Shown in pieces: positions 17,522 to 25,332 of a DNA stretch of 64,000 nt. Position numbers and translations under genes: made by a program. The DNA comes from Clostridiales bacterium (GTDB lineage Bacteria > Bacillota > Clostridia > Lachnospirales > Lachnospiraceae): the NCBI GenBank assembly GCA_023663185.1, contig JAMPHY010000012.1, positions 1 through 64,000 of the forward strand, given 5' to 3'. Each line of letters begins with the position of its first letter. Position 1 is the first letter of the stretch. Below the pieces are notes generated by a model. That model was not told the DNA's origin. It did no database searches and saw only the letters and a program-made list of their open reading frames with translations.

Positions 17522-18340
17522 GTGAGTATAAATTTAGCACAAAAATCAGATTTTGATGTTGTTAAGGAAATAACTCATACAACTATCAATGAAATATATC
17601 CACATTATTATTCAAATGGTGCAGTCGCGTTTTTTCTTAATCACCATAGTGATAAAAATATAGCAAAGGATATTTCAAGGAATTGTGTTTTTCTGTGCTA
17701 TGATTTAGAATTAAATGTAGTGGGAACAGTTACGATTAAGAAAAATGAGATATGCAGATTATTTGTTTTGCCCCAATATCAAGGTAATGGATATGGAAAA
17801 GAGCTAATGGACTTTGCAGAAACAGAAATTGCAAAATGTTATGATGAGATAATACTTGATGCTTCGCTTTCGGCAAAATCAATTTATCTAAAAAGAGGAT
17901 ATAAAGAGATTGAATATCATACAATTAGAACTGAAAATAATGATTATTTATGCTATGATATTATGAAAAAGTCATTGCCTAATGTATCGACCTCAATTTG
18001 TTATGACGGAAAATATTTTGTCCCACGAGAGAATACAGCAAATGGTGAAGTTGACGGGAACACATTATTTGCTTATCACCAAAAAAATAATATGCTATGG
18101 GCAGATTATTCAGGCGGTGAAATTATTAAAGGTCATTTAATTGGAGTTGTTGCCGAAAACGGAGAATTAGATTTCTATTATCATCATATGAATGAGCAAA
18201 GTCAAGTCCGAGTTGGAGTTTGCCATAGTGTGCCGAATATTTTGGAAGATGGAAAAATAGAACTTTCTGAAACATGGCAATGGCTGAATGGTGATAAGTC
18301 ACAGGGCATATCCATTATTTGTGAGAAATTGTTTCTATAA
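17522..18340 (+). CDS. GNAT acetyltransferase fused to an N-acetylglutamate-synthase-like C-terminal domain
   Basis: A 272-residue two-domain protein. Residues 1-155 form a GNAT domain; the acetyl-CoA loop is FVLPQYQGNGYGKELMD near residue 90 and the sheet ends EIILDASLSAKSIYLKRGYK. Residues 165-272 (YDGKYFVPRENTANGEVDGN, MLWADYSGGEIIKGHLIGVV, ELSETWQWLNGD) match a small barrel protein often annotated as n-acetylglutamate synthase, usually stand-alone. It starts with GTG 17522 after GGAGGAG at 17509-17515. The fusion order GNAT then barrel is unusual to me. Substrate unknown. Confidence 0.75.
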   Translation: MSINLAQKSDFDVVKEITHTTINEIYPHYYSNGAVAFFLNHHSDKNIAKDISRNCVFLCYDLELNVVGTVTIKKNEICRLFVLPQYQGNGYGKELMDFAETEIAKCYDEIILDASLSAKSIYLKRGYKEIEYHTIRTENNDYLCYDIMKKSLPNVSTSICYDGKYFVPRENTANGEVDGNTLFAYHQKNNMLWADYSGGEIIKGHLIGVVAENGELDFYYHHMNEQSQVRVGVCHSVPNILEDGKIELSETWQWLNGDKSQGISIICEKLFL

Positions 18341-18351
18341 TTAAATCTCAA

Positions 18352-18380
18352 TTGACGAATTTGTATATTCATAATATAAT
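18352..18380 (+). promoter_or_regulatory. Promoter of the second toxin-antitoxin-like pair
   Basis: TTGACG (18352-18357), 17 bp, TATAAT (18375-18380), 62 bp before the start of the 56-codon gene. Confidence 0.8.
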
Positions 18381-18442
18381 GTGAGTGAAGAAAAGAAAAT
18401 GTGCATACAATATTAGAGCATTAGAGAAATGGAGGTGTTAGC

Positions 18443-18613
18443 ATGGCTACTTCATCAATTACTAAAACTTTTACAATAAAAGACAATGAAGCATATGTTA
18501 GGTTTATGAAGCTTCAGGAAGAGCCTGCAGCAGAGCAACCTCGTCAAGCGACTAAACGATTGGAAGAAGGTATTGAGAAATTAAAACAATTCTCATTCCA
18601 CTCAAAAGACTGA
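18443..18613 (+). CDS. Small antitoxin-like protein (56 aa)
   Basis: A 56-residue protein, MATSSITKTFTIKDNEAYVR then a charged C-terminus KRLEEGIEKLKQFSFHS. The start MATSSITK is one I associate with short proteins encoded just before GNAT-like toxins or hydrolases in Firmicutes. GGAGGTG at 18431-18437 precedes ATG 18443. Its stop overlaps the next start by one base (TGATG), so the pair is translationally coupled. An antitoxin role is inferred from size, promoter and coupling, not shown. Confidence 0.68.
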   Translation: MATSSITKTFTIKDNEAYVRFMKLQEEPAAEQPRQATKRLEEGIEKLKQFSFHSKD

Positions 18614-19173
18614 TGCAAGAAGCTGTGGCACAACAAGCCAAAGAGCAGTTGTCCACAGCTTTAAAAATGTTTAAATGCGCTAAAGATGCAGATATAGAAA
18701 CTTTTCTTCATACAAAGGCAATAGAGTTTGAAAAGCGTGGATATTGTACAGTTTATCTTATACTGGACGAGGAAGCGTTTGAAAATGGTAAGTTATCTAT
18801 TCAGGCTTATTTCACATTATCTCATAAATCTATTGAAATTAATCCAGAAGTTAGCAGAACAGTAAGAAGTAAAATTGCATCCCGTAGAGAAGCGGAACTT
18901 GTCCACTTTGTATTAATAGGTCAGTTGGGAAAATATATTGAAAAAGACGATGTAGGTGAATATCATTCAACGGAAATATCTGCAACGGATATATTGAATG
19001 ATGCCTTTGATATTATACAAAAAGCAAGTGATATTATCGTTTGTAGAGGCGTATTGGTAGAGTGCAGTTCGGAAGAAAAGATACATACAGTTTATAAAAA
19101 CTATGGATTTTCTTATTTGCAGTATGATGAACCGCACTATCAGTTTTACAAGAGAGTTACCAATGGTATTTGA
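18613..19173 (+). CDS. GNAT-fold protein, probable toxin of a type II-like pair
   Basis: A 186-residue protein with a degenerate GNAT layout: N-terminal helix pairs (STALKMFKCAKDADIETFLH), LILDEEAFENGKLSIQAYFT as a core strand, FVLIGQLGK in the place of the acetyl-CoA strand, and the C-terminal RGVLVECSSEEKIHTVYKNY GFSYLQYDE typical of GNAT strands 6-7. The partner gene overlaps its start by one base. Acetyltransferase toxins such as TacT or AtaT modify aminoacyl-tRNA; similarity here is architectural only. It ends 10 bp before the right 54-bp repeat. Confidence 0.65.
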   Translation: MQEAVAQQAKEQLSTALKMFKCAKDADIETFLHTKAIEFEKRGYCTVYLILDEEAFENGKLSIQAYFTLSHKSIEINPEVSRTVRSKIASRREAELVHFVLIGQLGKYIEKDDVGEYHSTEISATDILNDAFDIIQKASDIIVCRGVLVECSSEEKIHTVYKNYGFSYLQYDEPHYQFYKRVTNGI

Positions 19174-19183
19174 AATTCTGCGT

Positions 19184-19237
19184 GTCCTTACTTGTAATTC
19201 TCCCAAACATCTAGTACAATAAGCTAAGATTTCAAAA
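19184..19237 (+). repeat. Right copy of 54-bp direct repeat, promoter of the ecf operon
   Basis: It differs from the left copy at only two adjacent positions (CC for AT at 19202-19203). Its TTGTAA (19192-19197)-17-TACAAT (19215-19220) promoter lies 37 bp before ecfA1 and is probably the native ecf promoter, which makes this copy the ancestral one. Confidence 0.85.
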
Positions 19238-19273
19238 TAACGGTATTAACCAAGAAGGAACATGATTATATAA

Positions 19274-20131
19274 ATGGGAATTATAAAAACAGATAAATTG
19301 GTATTTGAATATATCAGGCGCGACGACGAGGGCAATGTCGAAGGTATCACAAGAGCCGTTGACGAAGTGGACATTGATGTGGAACAGGGTGATTTTGTCG
19401 CCATACTTGGACATAACGGTTCAGGTAAATCGACGCTTGCTAAGCATATTAATGCGATTTTGTATCCGACGGAGGGTACTATCTGGGTGAACGGCATGGA
19501 TACCTCGCAGGAGAAAAACTTATGGGATATACGGCAGAGTGCCGGCATGGTTTTTCAGAATCCCGACAATCAGATTATCGGACAGGTGGTTGAAGAAGAT
19601 GTGGGGTTCGGACCTGAGAACATGGGAGTTCCGACGCAGGAGATATGGGAGCGTGTGGAAGAAAGCCTGAAAGCAGTCGGTATGTATGAATACCGTAAAC
19701 ATTCCCCTAATAAACTTTCGGGCGGACAGAAGCAGAGGGTTTCGATTGCGGGTGTTATAGCCATGCACCCTAAATGTATTGTCCTAGACGAACCAACGGC
19801 GATGCTTGATCCGAACGGACGCAAGGAAGTCATTCGCGCGGTCAGGGCGCTCAATGCGGCGGAAGACATTACTGTCATATTGATTACTCATTATATGGAA
19901 GAAATTATTAATGCAGATAAGGTCTTCGTTATGGATAAGGGCAGAATAGCTATGGAAGGGACGCCGAGAGAAATTTTTTCACAAGTGGAAAGGTTGAAAG
20001 AATTGCGTCTGGACGTACCGCAGGTGACACTACTGTCATATGAATTACAAAAGCACGGAATACATATACCAAACGGTATTCTCACGATAGATGAGCTGGT
20101 GGCTGCAATTACAGCCGCAGCGGGCAGATAA
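19274..20131 (+). CDS. ecfA1: Energy-coupling factor transporter ATPase 1
   Basis: ATP-hydrolysing subunit of the ECF module that powers several vitamin-specific S components. The 285-residue protein has Walker [10 protein letters not shown] near residue 42, a Q loop MVFQNPDNQ, signature LSGGQKQR, Walker [12 protein letters not shown] and switch His in LITHYMEE. The order ecfA1-ecfA2-ecfT is standard in Firmicutes. GAAGGAA lies upstream of ATG 19274 at a slightly long distance. Transcription should start in the repeat at 19184-19237. No S component is in this window. Confidence 0.95.
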   Translation: MGIIKTDKLVFEYIRRDDEGNVEGITRAVDEVDIDVEQGDFVAILGHNGSGKSTLAKHINAILYPTEGTIWVNGMDTSQEKNLWDIRQSAGMVFQNPDNQIIGQVVEEDVGFGPENMGVPTQEIWERVEESLKAVGMYEYRKHSPNKLSGGQKQRVSIAGVIAMHPKCIVLDEPTAMLDPNGRKEVIRAVRALNAAEDITVILITHYMEEIINADKVFVMDKGRIAMEGTPREIFSQVERLKELRLDVPQVTLLSYELQKHGIHIPNGILTIDELVAAITAAAGR

Positions 20132-20152
20132 AAGAATGGTAGGTGGCAGGCT

Positions 20153-21001
20153 ATGCCGTTGATTTTAAATCATGTAAATTATGTATATGGCGAGGATACG
20201 CCGCTGGCGGTTCATGCGTTGAATGACGTGAACCTGGTTATTCCAGACGGACAGTTTATCGGTCTTATTGGACATACGGGTTCGGGTAAGTCTACGTTGG
20301 TTCAGCATTTGAATGGCTTGCTTAAACCGACAAGCGGCGAGATTTATTTTAATGGGGAGGACATTCATGACGCCGATTATGATAAAAAAAAGCTGCGCAG
20401 CAAAGTAGGGCTGGTTTTTCAATATCCGGAACATCAGCTTTTTGAAGTAGACGCATTTAGCGACGTCTGCTTTGGACCGAAAAATCTCGGACTTGAGAGG
20501 AAGGAAGTCGAACTGCGCGCTTATGCGGCGCTTAAGCAGGTCGGGCTGGAGGACGAATATTTCTATCAGTCGCCGTTTGACCTTTCAGGCGGGCAGAAGC
20601 GGAGAGTGGCAATCGCGGGAGTGCTTGCCATGAAGCCCGATATACTGATTTTAGACGAACCGACGGCAGGACTTGATCCGAAGGGACGCGACGAAATTCT
20701 GGACCAGATTGCCAAGCTGCATAAAGAAATGGGTATTACGGTTATTTTGGTATCTCACAGCATGGAAGACGTTGCGAAATATGTAGAGCGCATTATCGTC
20801 ATGAATAAGGGAAGCGTATTGTATGACGACATTCCCAAAAATGTTTTTGCACACTATAAAGAGCTTGAGCAGGTAGGTCTGGCGGCGCCGCAGGTTACAT
20901 ATATTATGCAGGCGCTTAAAGCAAAAGGGCTGCCGGTAAACACCGATGCGACCACAATTCCGGAAGCGAGGAACGAAATTCTTAAGCTTTTGAAATCTTG
21001 A
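20153..21001 (+). CDS. ecfA2: Energy-coupling factor transporter ATPase 2
   Basis: Partner ATPase of ecfA1; the two form the heterodimer under EcfT. The 282-residue protein shows Walker A GHTGSGKST near residue 40, QYPEHQLFE, signature LSGGQKRR, Walker B LILDEPTAGLDPKG and LVSHSMED. It starts 21 bp after ecfA1 and is followed by ecfT after 27 bp, so the three are co-transcribed. Confidence 0.95.
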   Translation: MPLILNHVNYVYGEDTPLAVHALNDVNLVIPDGQFIGLIGHTGSGKSTLVQHLNGLLKPTSGEIYFNGEDIHDADYDKKKLRSKVGLVFQYPEHQLFEVDAFSDVCFGPKNLGLERKEVELRAYAALKQVGLEDEYFYQSPFDLSGGQKRRVAIAGVLAMKPDILILDEPTAGLDPKGRDEILDQIAKLHKEMGITVILVSHSMEDVAKYVERIIVMNKGSVLYDDIPKNVFAHYKELEQVGLAAPQVTYIMQALKAKGLPVNTDATTIPEARNEILKLLKS

Positions 21002-21028
21002 GCTTTACACTGAAAGGGGTAAAACCAT

Positions 21029-21844
21029 ATGTTACGCGATATTACATTGGGCCAGTATTATCAGGCGGACTCCGTCATTCATAAATTGGACCCACGAGTA
21101 AAACTTGTAGCGACGATTACATTTATAATTTCATTGTTTGTGGTGAAAAATATTATCGGCTACTGCATTGCAGCGGTATTTCTTGCCATTGCCGTAAAGC
21201 TGTCTAAAGTTCCGTTCCGCTTTATGATAAAAGGAATGAAGGCGATATTCTTTCTTTTGATGATTACAGTGGTGTTCAATATTTTTCTGACGCCGGGCGA
21301 GGCGCTTTTTACCGTATGGAAGTTGACGATAACAAAAGAGGGTTTAAGAAACGCCGCTTTTATGGCAATCAGGCTGGTTTTTCTTATAATAGGTTCTTCT
21401 GTGATGACGCTGACGACTACGCCGAACAATCTGACGGACGGCATGGAGAAGCTTATGGCGCCGCTTAAGTTTTTCAGGATTCCGGTGCATGAAGTGGCAA
21501 TGATGATGTCGATTGCGCTTAGGTTTATTCCGGTTTTGATGGAAGAGACCGATAAAATCATGAAGGCGCAGATTGCCAGAGGCGCGGATTTTGAAAGCGG
21601 AAATCTGATAAAAAAAGCCAAGAGTCTTGTTCCGTTGCTGGTTCCGCTTTTTATCTCGGCGTTCAGACGCGCTAACGATCTTGCGATGGCGATGGAGGCA
21701 AGATGTTATCGCGGGGGCGAGCATAGAACGAAAATGAAACCGCTGCGCTATAAGAGACGCGACGCGGCGGCATATACGATGATTGCCGTATATTTTGCGG
21801 CATGTATCGGGGTGAATTTCATTAAAATTCCCATATCGCTGTGA
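21029..21844 (+). CDS. ecfT: Energy-coupling factor transporter transmembrane protein EcfT
   Basis: A 271-residue membrane scaffold linking the ATPases to vitamin S components. The N-terminal DITLGQYYQADSVIHKLDPR VKL is the family start, followed by about five hydrophobic segments. The two coupling-helix motifs are MKAQIARGADFESG and AMAMEARCYRGG (A-R-G pattern), which dock onto EcfA1/A2. AAAGGGG precedes ATG 21029. truA follows with a short gap. Confidence 0.94.
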   Translation: MLRDITLGQYYQADSVIHKLDPRVKLVATITFIISLFVVKNIIGYCIAAVFLAIAVKLSKVPFRFMIKGMKAIFFLLMITVVFNIFLTPGEALFTVWKLTITKEGLRNAAFMAIRLVFLIIGSSVMTLTTTPNNLTDGMEKLMAPLKFFRIPVHEVAMMMSIALRFIPVLMEETDKIMKAQIARGADFESGNLIKKAKSLVPLLVPLFISAFRRANDLAMAMEARCYRGGEHRTKMKPLRYKRRDAAAYTMIAVYFAACIGVNFIKIPISL

Positions 21845-21878
21845 GTAGGGATTATGTTGAAGAATTGTGAGAAATTGT

Positions 21879-22646
21879 ATGAGAAGAATAATGCTGAAGG
21901 TAGCATATGACGGGACAAATTATCACGGCTGGCAGGTACAACCGAATGGAGAGACGATAGAGGGAGTCCTTAACAGATGTTTGTCTGAACTTATGAAAGA
22001 GAACATAGAAGTAATCGGGGCAAGCCGCACCGATTCGGGCGTACATGCAATGGGTAATATTGCGGTTTTTGATACTAATAGCCGCATGGACGCAGAAAAA
22101 GTCGCATATGCCCTGAATGCAAGACTCCCAGAAGATATCAGGATACAGGAGTCAAAAGAAGTTGACGCAGATTTTCACCCTAGACATTGCGATAGTAGAA
22201 AGACCTATGAATACAGAATATATAATGCGGAGTTTTCCATGCCGATTAAGCGCTTGTATTCATATTTCACATATGTAAAGTTAGACGTCGGGCGAATGCA
22301 GGAAGCAGCGGCGTACTTTGTGGGCGAACATGATTTTAAAAGCTTTTGCAGCGCGGACTCTCAGGCTGAAAATACTGTGCGCTTGATTGAAAATGTCGAA
22401 GTGTTTAAAGCAGATAATCAGATTGTGATACGCGTGACGGGTAGAGGCTTCCTTTATAATATGGTAAGGATAATGGCGGGGACGCTGATGGAGGCAGGCA
22501 GAGGCAGTATAGAGCCGCGCGACATAGAACATATTCTTGAAGCAAAAGACAGGGCGGCGGCAGGACCTACGGCTCCGGCGTGCGGACTTACGCTGATTAA
22601 ATACGAATTCTTAAAAAAATCTGTTGACACGCGTGGAAACGTATAA
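21879..22646 (+). CDS. truA: tRNA pseudouridine38-40 synthase
   Basis: TruA converts U38-U40 in tRNA anticodon arms to pseudouridine. The protein has LKVAYDGTNYHGWQVQPNG at the N-terminus, the catalytic Asp in ASRTDSGVHAMGN, and C-terminal FLYNMVRIMAGTL and APACGLTLIKYEF. I chose ATG 21879 (about 255 residues), which gives the usual MxxIML start; a GTG at 21867 and ATG 21891 are alternatives and ribosome sites are weak for all. The stop lies inside the rplM promoter. Confidence 0.93.
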   Translation: MRRIMLKVAYDGTNYHGWQVQPNGETIEGVLNRCLSELMKENIEVIGASRTDSGVHAMGNIAVFDTNSRMDAEKVAYALNARLPEDIRIQESKEVDADFHPRHCDSRKTYEYRIYNAEFSMPIKRLYSYFTYVKLDVGRMQEAAAYFVGEHDFKSFCSADSQAENTVRLIENVEVFKADNQIVIRVTGRGFLYNMVRIMAGTLMEAGRGSIEPRDIEHILEAKDRAAAGPTAPACGLTLIKYEFLKKSVDTRGNV

Positions 22647-22652
22647 TATAAT
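22624..22652 (+). promoter_or_regulatory. Consensus sigma-A promoter for rplM-rpsI
   Basis: TTGACA (22624-22629), 17 bp, TATAAT (22647-22652): a perfect match to the consensus, overlapping the end of truA. Confidence 0.93.
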
Positions 22653-22673
22653 GTTTCAATGTGACAATGTTAA

Positions 22674-22800
22674 AAAATGTCTTGCCACAGCCCCGGTAAA
22701 GACATTTTAAATAGAGCACTGTAAGAATTGTATGAAATTTCATGGTGTAGCCGGACATCTGCACCGGAAAGAGTAAGACAATTAGACGATTGGTTATTAC
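22674..22800 (+). ncRNA. Probable L13-type leader of rplM-rpsI
   Basis: The transcript would have a leader of about 155 nt. It contains a perfect 10-bp stem AAAATGTCTT (22674-22683)/AAGACATTTT (22699-22708) with a GC-rich 15-nt loop, and further on GGTGTAGCC...TGCACCGG near 22744-22769, which can pair as GGTG/CACC. Firmicutes rplM operons are known to carry an autoregulatory L13 leader at this place. I did not match the consensus in detail. Confidence 0.55.
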
Positions 22801-22813
22801 GGAGGTTATCAGA

Positions 22814-23272
22814 ATGAATAATACTTTTATGGCTAGCCCGGCTACAATCGAAAGAAAATGGTATGTAGTTGATGCTGAAAATATGACTCTCGGACGTCTT
22901 GCGTCTGAGGTCGCTAAGATTTTAAGAGGTAAAAACAAGCCGATTTTTACACCGCATATGGATACCGGCGACTATGTAATCGTTGTCAATGCGGCTAAGG
23001 TGAAAGTAACAGGCAAGAAATTGAGCCAGAAGATTTATTATCACCATTCAGAATATGTAGGCGGAATGAAAGAGACTACTTTAAAAGAGATGCTCAATAA
23101 GCACCCGGAAAGAGTTGTCGAATATGCCGTAAAGGGCATGCTTCCAAAAGGACCTTTGGGAAGACAAATGTATACAAAACTTCATGTGTATGCAGGACCT
23201 GAGCATCAGCATGCAGCTCAGAAACCGGAAGTATTGACATTTTCCGACAAAGGACTGAAAGGAGGAAACTAA
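22814..23272 (+). CDS. rplM: 50S ribosomal protein L13
   Basis: L13 is an early 50S assembly protein. The 152-residue product has [20 protein letters not shown], the core signature [18 protein letters not shown], and [23 protein letters not shown] 22814 follows GGAGG at 22801-22805; the frame from 22790 has no such site. A second Met five codons on (MASPATIE) could also serve. It is followed after one base by rpsI, the usual pair. Confidence 0.96.
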   Translation: MNNTFMASPATIERKWYVVDAENMTLGRLASEVAKILRGKNKPIFTPHMDTGDYVIVVNAAKVKVTGKKLSQKIYYHHSEYVGGMKETTLKEMLNKHPERVVEYAVKGMLPKGPLGRQMYTKLHVYAGPEHQHAAQKPEVLTFSDKGLKGGN

Positions 23273-23273
23273 G

Positions 23274-23681
23274 ATGGCTAAAGCAGCAAAAACAGCAGCA
23301 AGATATTATGGAACCGGCAGAAGAAAAAAATCTGTTGCAAGAGTATATTTAGTGCCGGGAAAAGGTGAAATTAAAATAAACAAGAGACCGATTGATGAAT
23401 ATTTCGGTATGGAGACACTTAAAGTTATCGTGCGTCAGCCTTTGGCAGCTACCGATAACGTAGACAAATTCGATGCAATTATTACTGTAAGAGGCGGCGG
23501 CTATACAGGTCAGGCAGGTGCAGTAAGGCATGGCATAGCAAGGGCTTTGCTTCAGGCAGATCCTGAGTACAGACCTATTTTAAAGAAAGCCGGCTATCTG
23601 ACAAGAGACCCTCGTATGAAAGAGAGAAAGAAATACGGTCTCAAAGCGGCAAGAAGAGCGCCTCAGTTCTCGAAGAGATAA
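23274..23681 (+). CDS. rpsI: 30S ribosomal protein S9
   Basis: S9 contacts P-site tRNA through its C-terminal Lys-Arg tail. The 135-residue product has [40 protein letters not shown] and ends APQFSKR, all typical. AGGAGG lies at the end of rplM before ATG 23274. The last codons and stop are repeated in frame 21 nt downstream (23691-23702). Confidence 0.96.
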   Translation: MAKAAKTAARYYGTGRRKKSVARVYLVPGKGEIKINKRPIDEYFGMETLKVIVRQPLAATDNVDKFDAIITVRGGGYTGQAGAVRHGIARALLQADPEYRPILKKAGYLTRDPRMKERKKYGLKAARRAPQFSKR

Positions 23682-23731
23682 TTTTAATTTTCGAAGAGAT
23701 AAAATTAGAAATAAAACTTACAGATTTCAAC

Positions 23732-23765
23732 AAAAACTCCGCAGAAAAATGTGGAGTTTTTGTCA
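23732..23765 (+). terminator. Terminator after rpsI
   Basis: AAAAACTCC (23732-23740) pairs with GGAGTTTTT (23753-23761) around a 12-nt loop, followed by more Ts. Confidence 0.88.
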
Positions 23766-23827
23766 TAGCAGTCATATTGTGATATTATTTATAGTAATGG
23801 GTACTATAATTGATTAGAGGAGAGTTT

Positions 23828-24007
23828 ATGTGCGATGTAAAGAAATACGAAAAAATATATGAAGACATAAAAAGTCTGGAGCCAGAAGATACGTTACAGC
23901 TTGTTTTAGAAGCAGAAACAGAAGAACAAAGAAGTTTTTATGAGATGGTGGGTGATTTTCTGTTGCAAAGGAAGCAGCGCCAAGCGATAGAAAGGAATCT
24001 CTTCTAG
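23828..24007 (+). CDS. Small antitoxin-like protein preceding a zeta-type toxin
   Basis: A 59-residue acidic helical protein, MCDVKKYEKIYEDIKSLEPE then LQLVLEAETEEQRSFYEMVG, ending with a basic segment LLQRKQRQAIERN. AGAGGAG lies about 8 nt before ATG 23828. Its stop overlaps the GTG start of the next gene by one base (TAGTG). Size, charge and coupling fit the epsilon/PezA-like antitoxin of a zeta toxin, although it is not similar to either and has no HTH. Confidence 0.72.
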   Translation: MCDVKKYEKIYEDIKSLEPEDTLQLVLEAETEEQRSFYEMVGDFLLQRKQRQAIERNLF

Positions 24008-24570
24008 TGAAAAAATATATATTGATAGCGGGCGCTAACGGTGCAGGTAAATCAACCTTATATCAATCGCTGCCAAGTCTTAGGTATATGCCAAGAATAA
24101 ATGCAGATGAAATATTGAAGGGATTTGGAGATTGGAGAAATATTGTTGATGTTATGACTGCTGGAAAAATGGCAGTAAAGAGAATATCGCAATATCTTGA
24201 TGAAGAAATTACATTTAATCAAGAAACTACATTATGCGGAAAAACAATATTGAAGAATATTGAAAAGGCAAAGAAGAAAGGTTTTTTTATTGAATTGCAT
24301 TATGTTGGCGTGGACAGCGTCGATATTGCCAAAGAAAGAGTAGCAGAGCGCGTAAGGCAGGGTGGACATGGTATTTCTGAGCGTGATGTAGAAAGAAGAT
24401 ATGTAGAAACATTTCATGGTTTGAAAAATGTTTTACCAAATTGTGATTTAGCGGTATTTTATGATAATACAATACATTTTCGCAGATTTGCTATTTATGA
24501 GAATGGAATTTTAAAGAGGGTTTCTCTTAATGTACCGATTTGGTATAAAAGGTTTATATCAGATATATAA
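24007..24570 (+). CDS. Zeta-toxin-family P-loop kinase
   Basis: A 187-residue P-loop protein with GANGAGKST at residues 9-17, RINADEILKGFGDW (the zeta substrate region), ITFNQETTLCG, a lid AERVRQGGHGISERDVERRY and AVFYDN. These features match the short zeta-like proteins that phosphorylate UDP-N-acetylglucosamine or related nucleotide sugars. It starts with GTG overlapping the antitoxin-like gene. It has no N-terminal extension. Chromosomal copies of this group are common and may not be toxic. Confidence 0.8.
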   Translation: MKKYILIAGANGAGKSTLYQSLPSLRYMPRINADEILKGFGDWRNIVDVMTAGKMAVKRISQYLDEEITFNQETTLCGKTILKNIEKAKKKGFFIELHYVGVDSVDIAKERVAERVRQGGHGISERDVERRYVETFHGLKNVLPNCDLAVFYDNTIHFRRFAIYENGILKRVSLNVPIWYKRFISDI

Positions 24571-24651
24571 AGTAATATGATATTAGTATAATTATATGAG
24601 AATATTAATAGTTGATAGTATGTGATAGAAAATAGCAGATATTAATATCAG

Positions 24652-24684
24652 GACATTTCCATAAAAATCTGGAAATGTCTTTTC
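24652..24684 (+). terminator. Terminator after the zeta-type toxin pair
   Basis: GACATTTCC (24652-24660) and GGAAATGTC (24671-24679) form a 9-bp stem with a 10-nt loop followed by TTTTCT. Confidence 0.88.
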
Positions 24685-24701
24685 TGTATTATGAAAAATT
24701 T

Positions 24702-24729
24702 TTTGTAGCATTCGCTCTCAAAACCGTAG
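24702..24729 (+). promoter_or_regulatory. Possible ECF-type promoter of the sigma factor gene
   Basis: TTTGTAGC (24702-24709), 14 bp, CCGTAG (24724-24729). It mirrors TTTGTAAC-15-CCGATA in front of the other ECF sigma gene (minus strand, 46096-46068). Such sites commonly allow autoregulation. Inferred from two examples only. Confidence 0.4.
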
Positions 24730-24751
24730 TACATAAATGGAAGGAGGCTTT

Positions 24752-25306
24752 ATGGCAGAAGATGAAAAAATTATCGAACTGTTTTTCAACCGTTCGGAAC
24801 AGGCTATAAAAGAACTTGACATAAAATACGGAAAGTTATGCTATAAGCTTGCACATAATATTCTTAATAACATACAGGACGCAGAGGAGTGTGTGAATGA
24901 TGCGTATCTGGGAGCGTGGAATGCAATTCCGCCAGCCAGACCGAATCCCTTGCAATCATACATCTGTAAGATTGTCAGGAATATTTCTTTGAACCTTTAT
25001 TATAGAAAAACAGCGGAGAAGCGTAGCAGTTTTTATGAAGTTGCCATGCAAGAGCTTGAAACATGCTTATCAGCGCCGGACACGGTTGAAACAGAAATTG
25101 AAGCAAAGGAGTTAGCCGGAGTCATTGAAAATTTTTTAGATACATTAAGTGAGGAGAATTGCGTGATTTTTCTAAGGCGATATTGGTTCTGTGATTCATA
25201 TGCAGAGATAGCGGGGCGCACAGGACTCTCTGAAAAGAATGTGTCTGTCAGGCTTGTACGCATAAGGAAACAACTGAAAGATTATTTAATTAAAATGGGC
25301 TATTAG
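24752..25306 (+). CDS. RNA polymerase ECF-type sigma factor
   Basis: A 184-residue sigma-70 family protein with region 2 at about 20-80 (LCYKLAHNILNNIQDAEECV NDAYLGAWNAIPP) and region 4 at about 125-180 (FLRRYWFCDSYAEIAGRTGL SEKNVSVRLVRIRKQL). AAGGAGG sets ATG 24752; a short upstream in-frame ATG at 24737 overlaps that site. It is followed by a single-span membrane protein, the probable anti-sigma factor. The signal it answers to is unknown. Confidence 0.88.
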   Translation: MAEDEKIIELFFNRSEQAIKELDIKYGKLCYKLAHNILNNIQDAEECVNDAYLGAWNAIPPARPNPLQSYICKIVRNISLNLYYRKTAEKRSSFYEVAMQELETCLSAPDTVETEIEAKELAGVIENFLDTLSEENCVIFLRRYWFCDSYAEIAGRTGLSEKNVSVRLVRIRKQLKDYLIKMGY

Positions 25307-25332
25307 AATGAGGAAAGGAGAGCAATACAGAT

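Larger units (their letters stand above)
14688..19237. mobile_element. Putative genomic island bounded by 54-bp direct repeats
   Basis: Between the two 54-bp repeats are accessory genes only: a small ORF, a Phd/Doc remnant, a nucleotidyltransferase, an aminoglycoside-phosphotransferase-like gene, a GNAT fusion, and a second toxin-antitoxin-like pair. The genes look more AT-rich than the ecf and ribosomal genes beside them. Removing one repeat and the interior would leave a single promoter directly in front of ecfA1. No integrase, transposase or relaxase lies inside, so the mechanism is unknown; insertion of a non-autonomous element or cassette is inferred. Confidence 0.55.

Noticed and set aside
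14688-19237. Classical integrative element with tRNA attachment site
   Set aside because: The repeat is a promoter, not a tRNA end, and no integrase, relaxase or transposase gene is present between the copies.
21160-21621. 153-codon open frame on the minus strand
   Set aside because: It lies wholly inside ecfT, has no ribosome site and no family resemblance; it is a shadow of the real gene.
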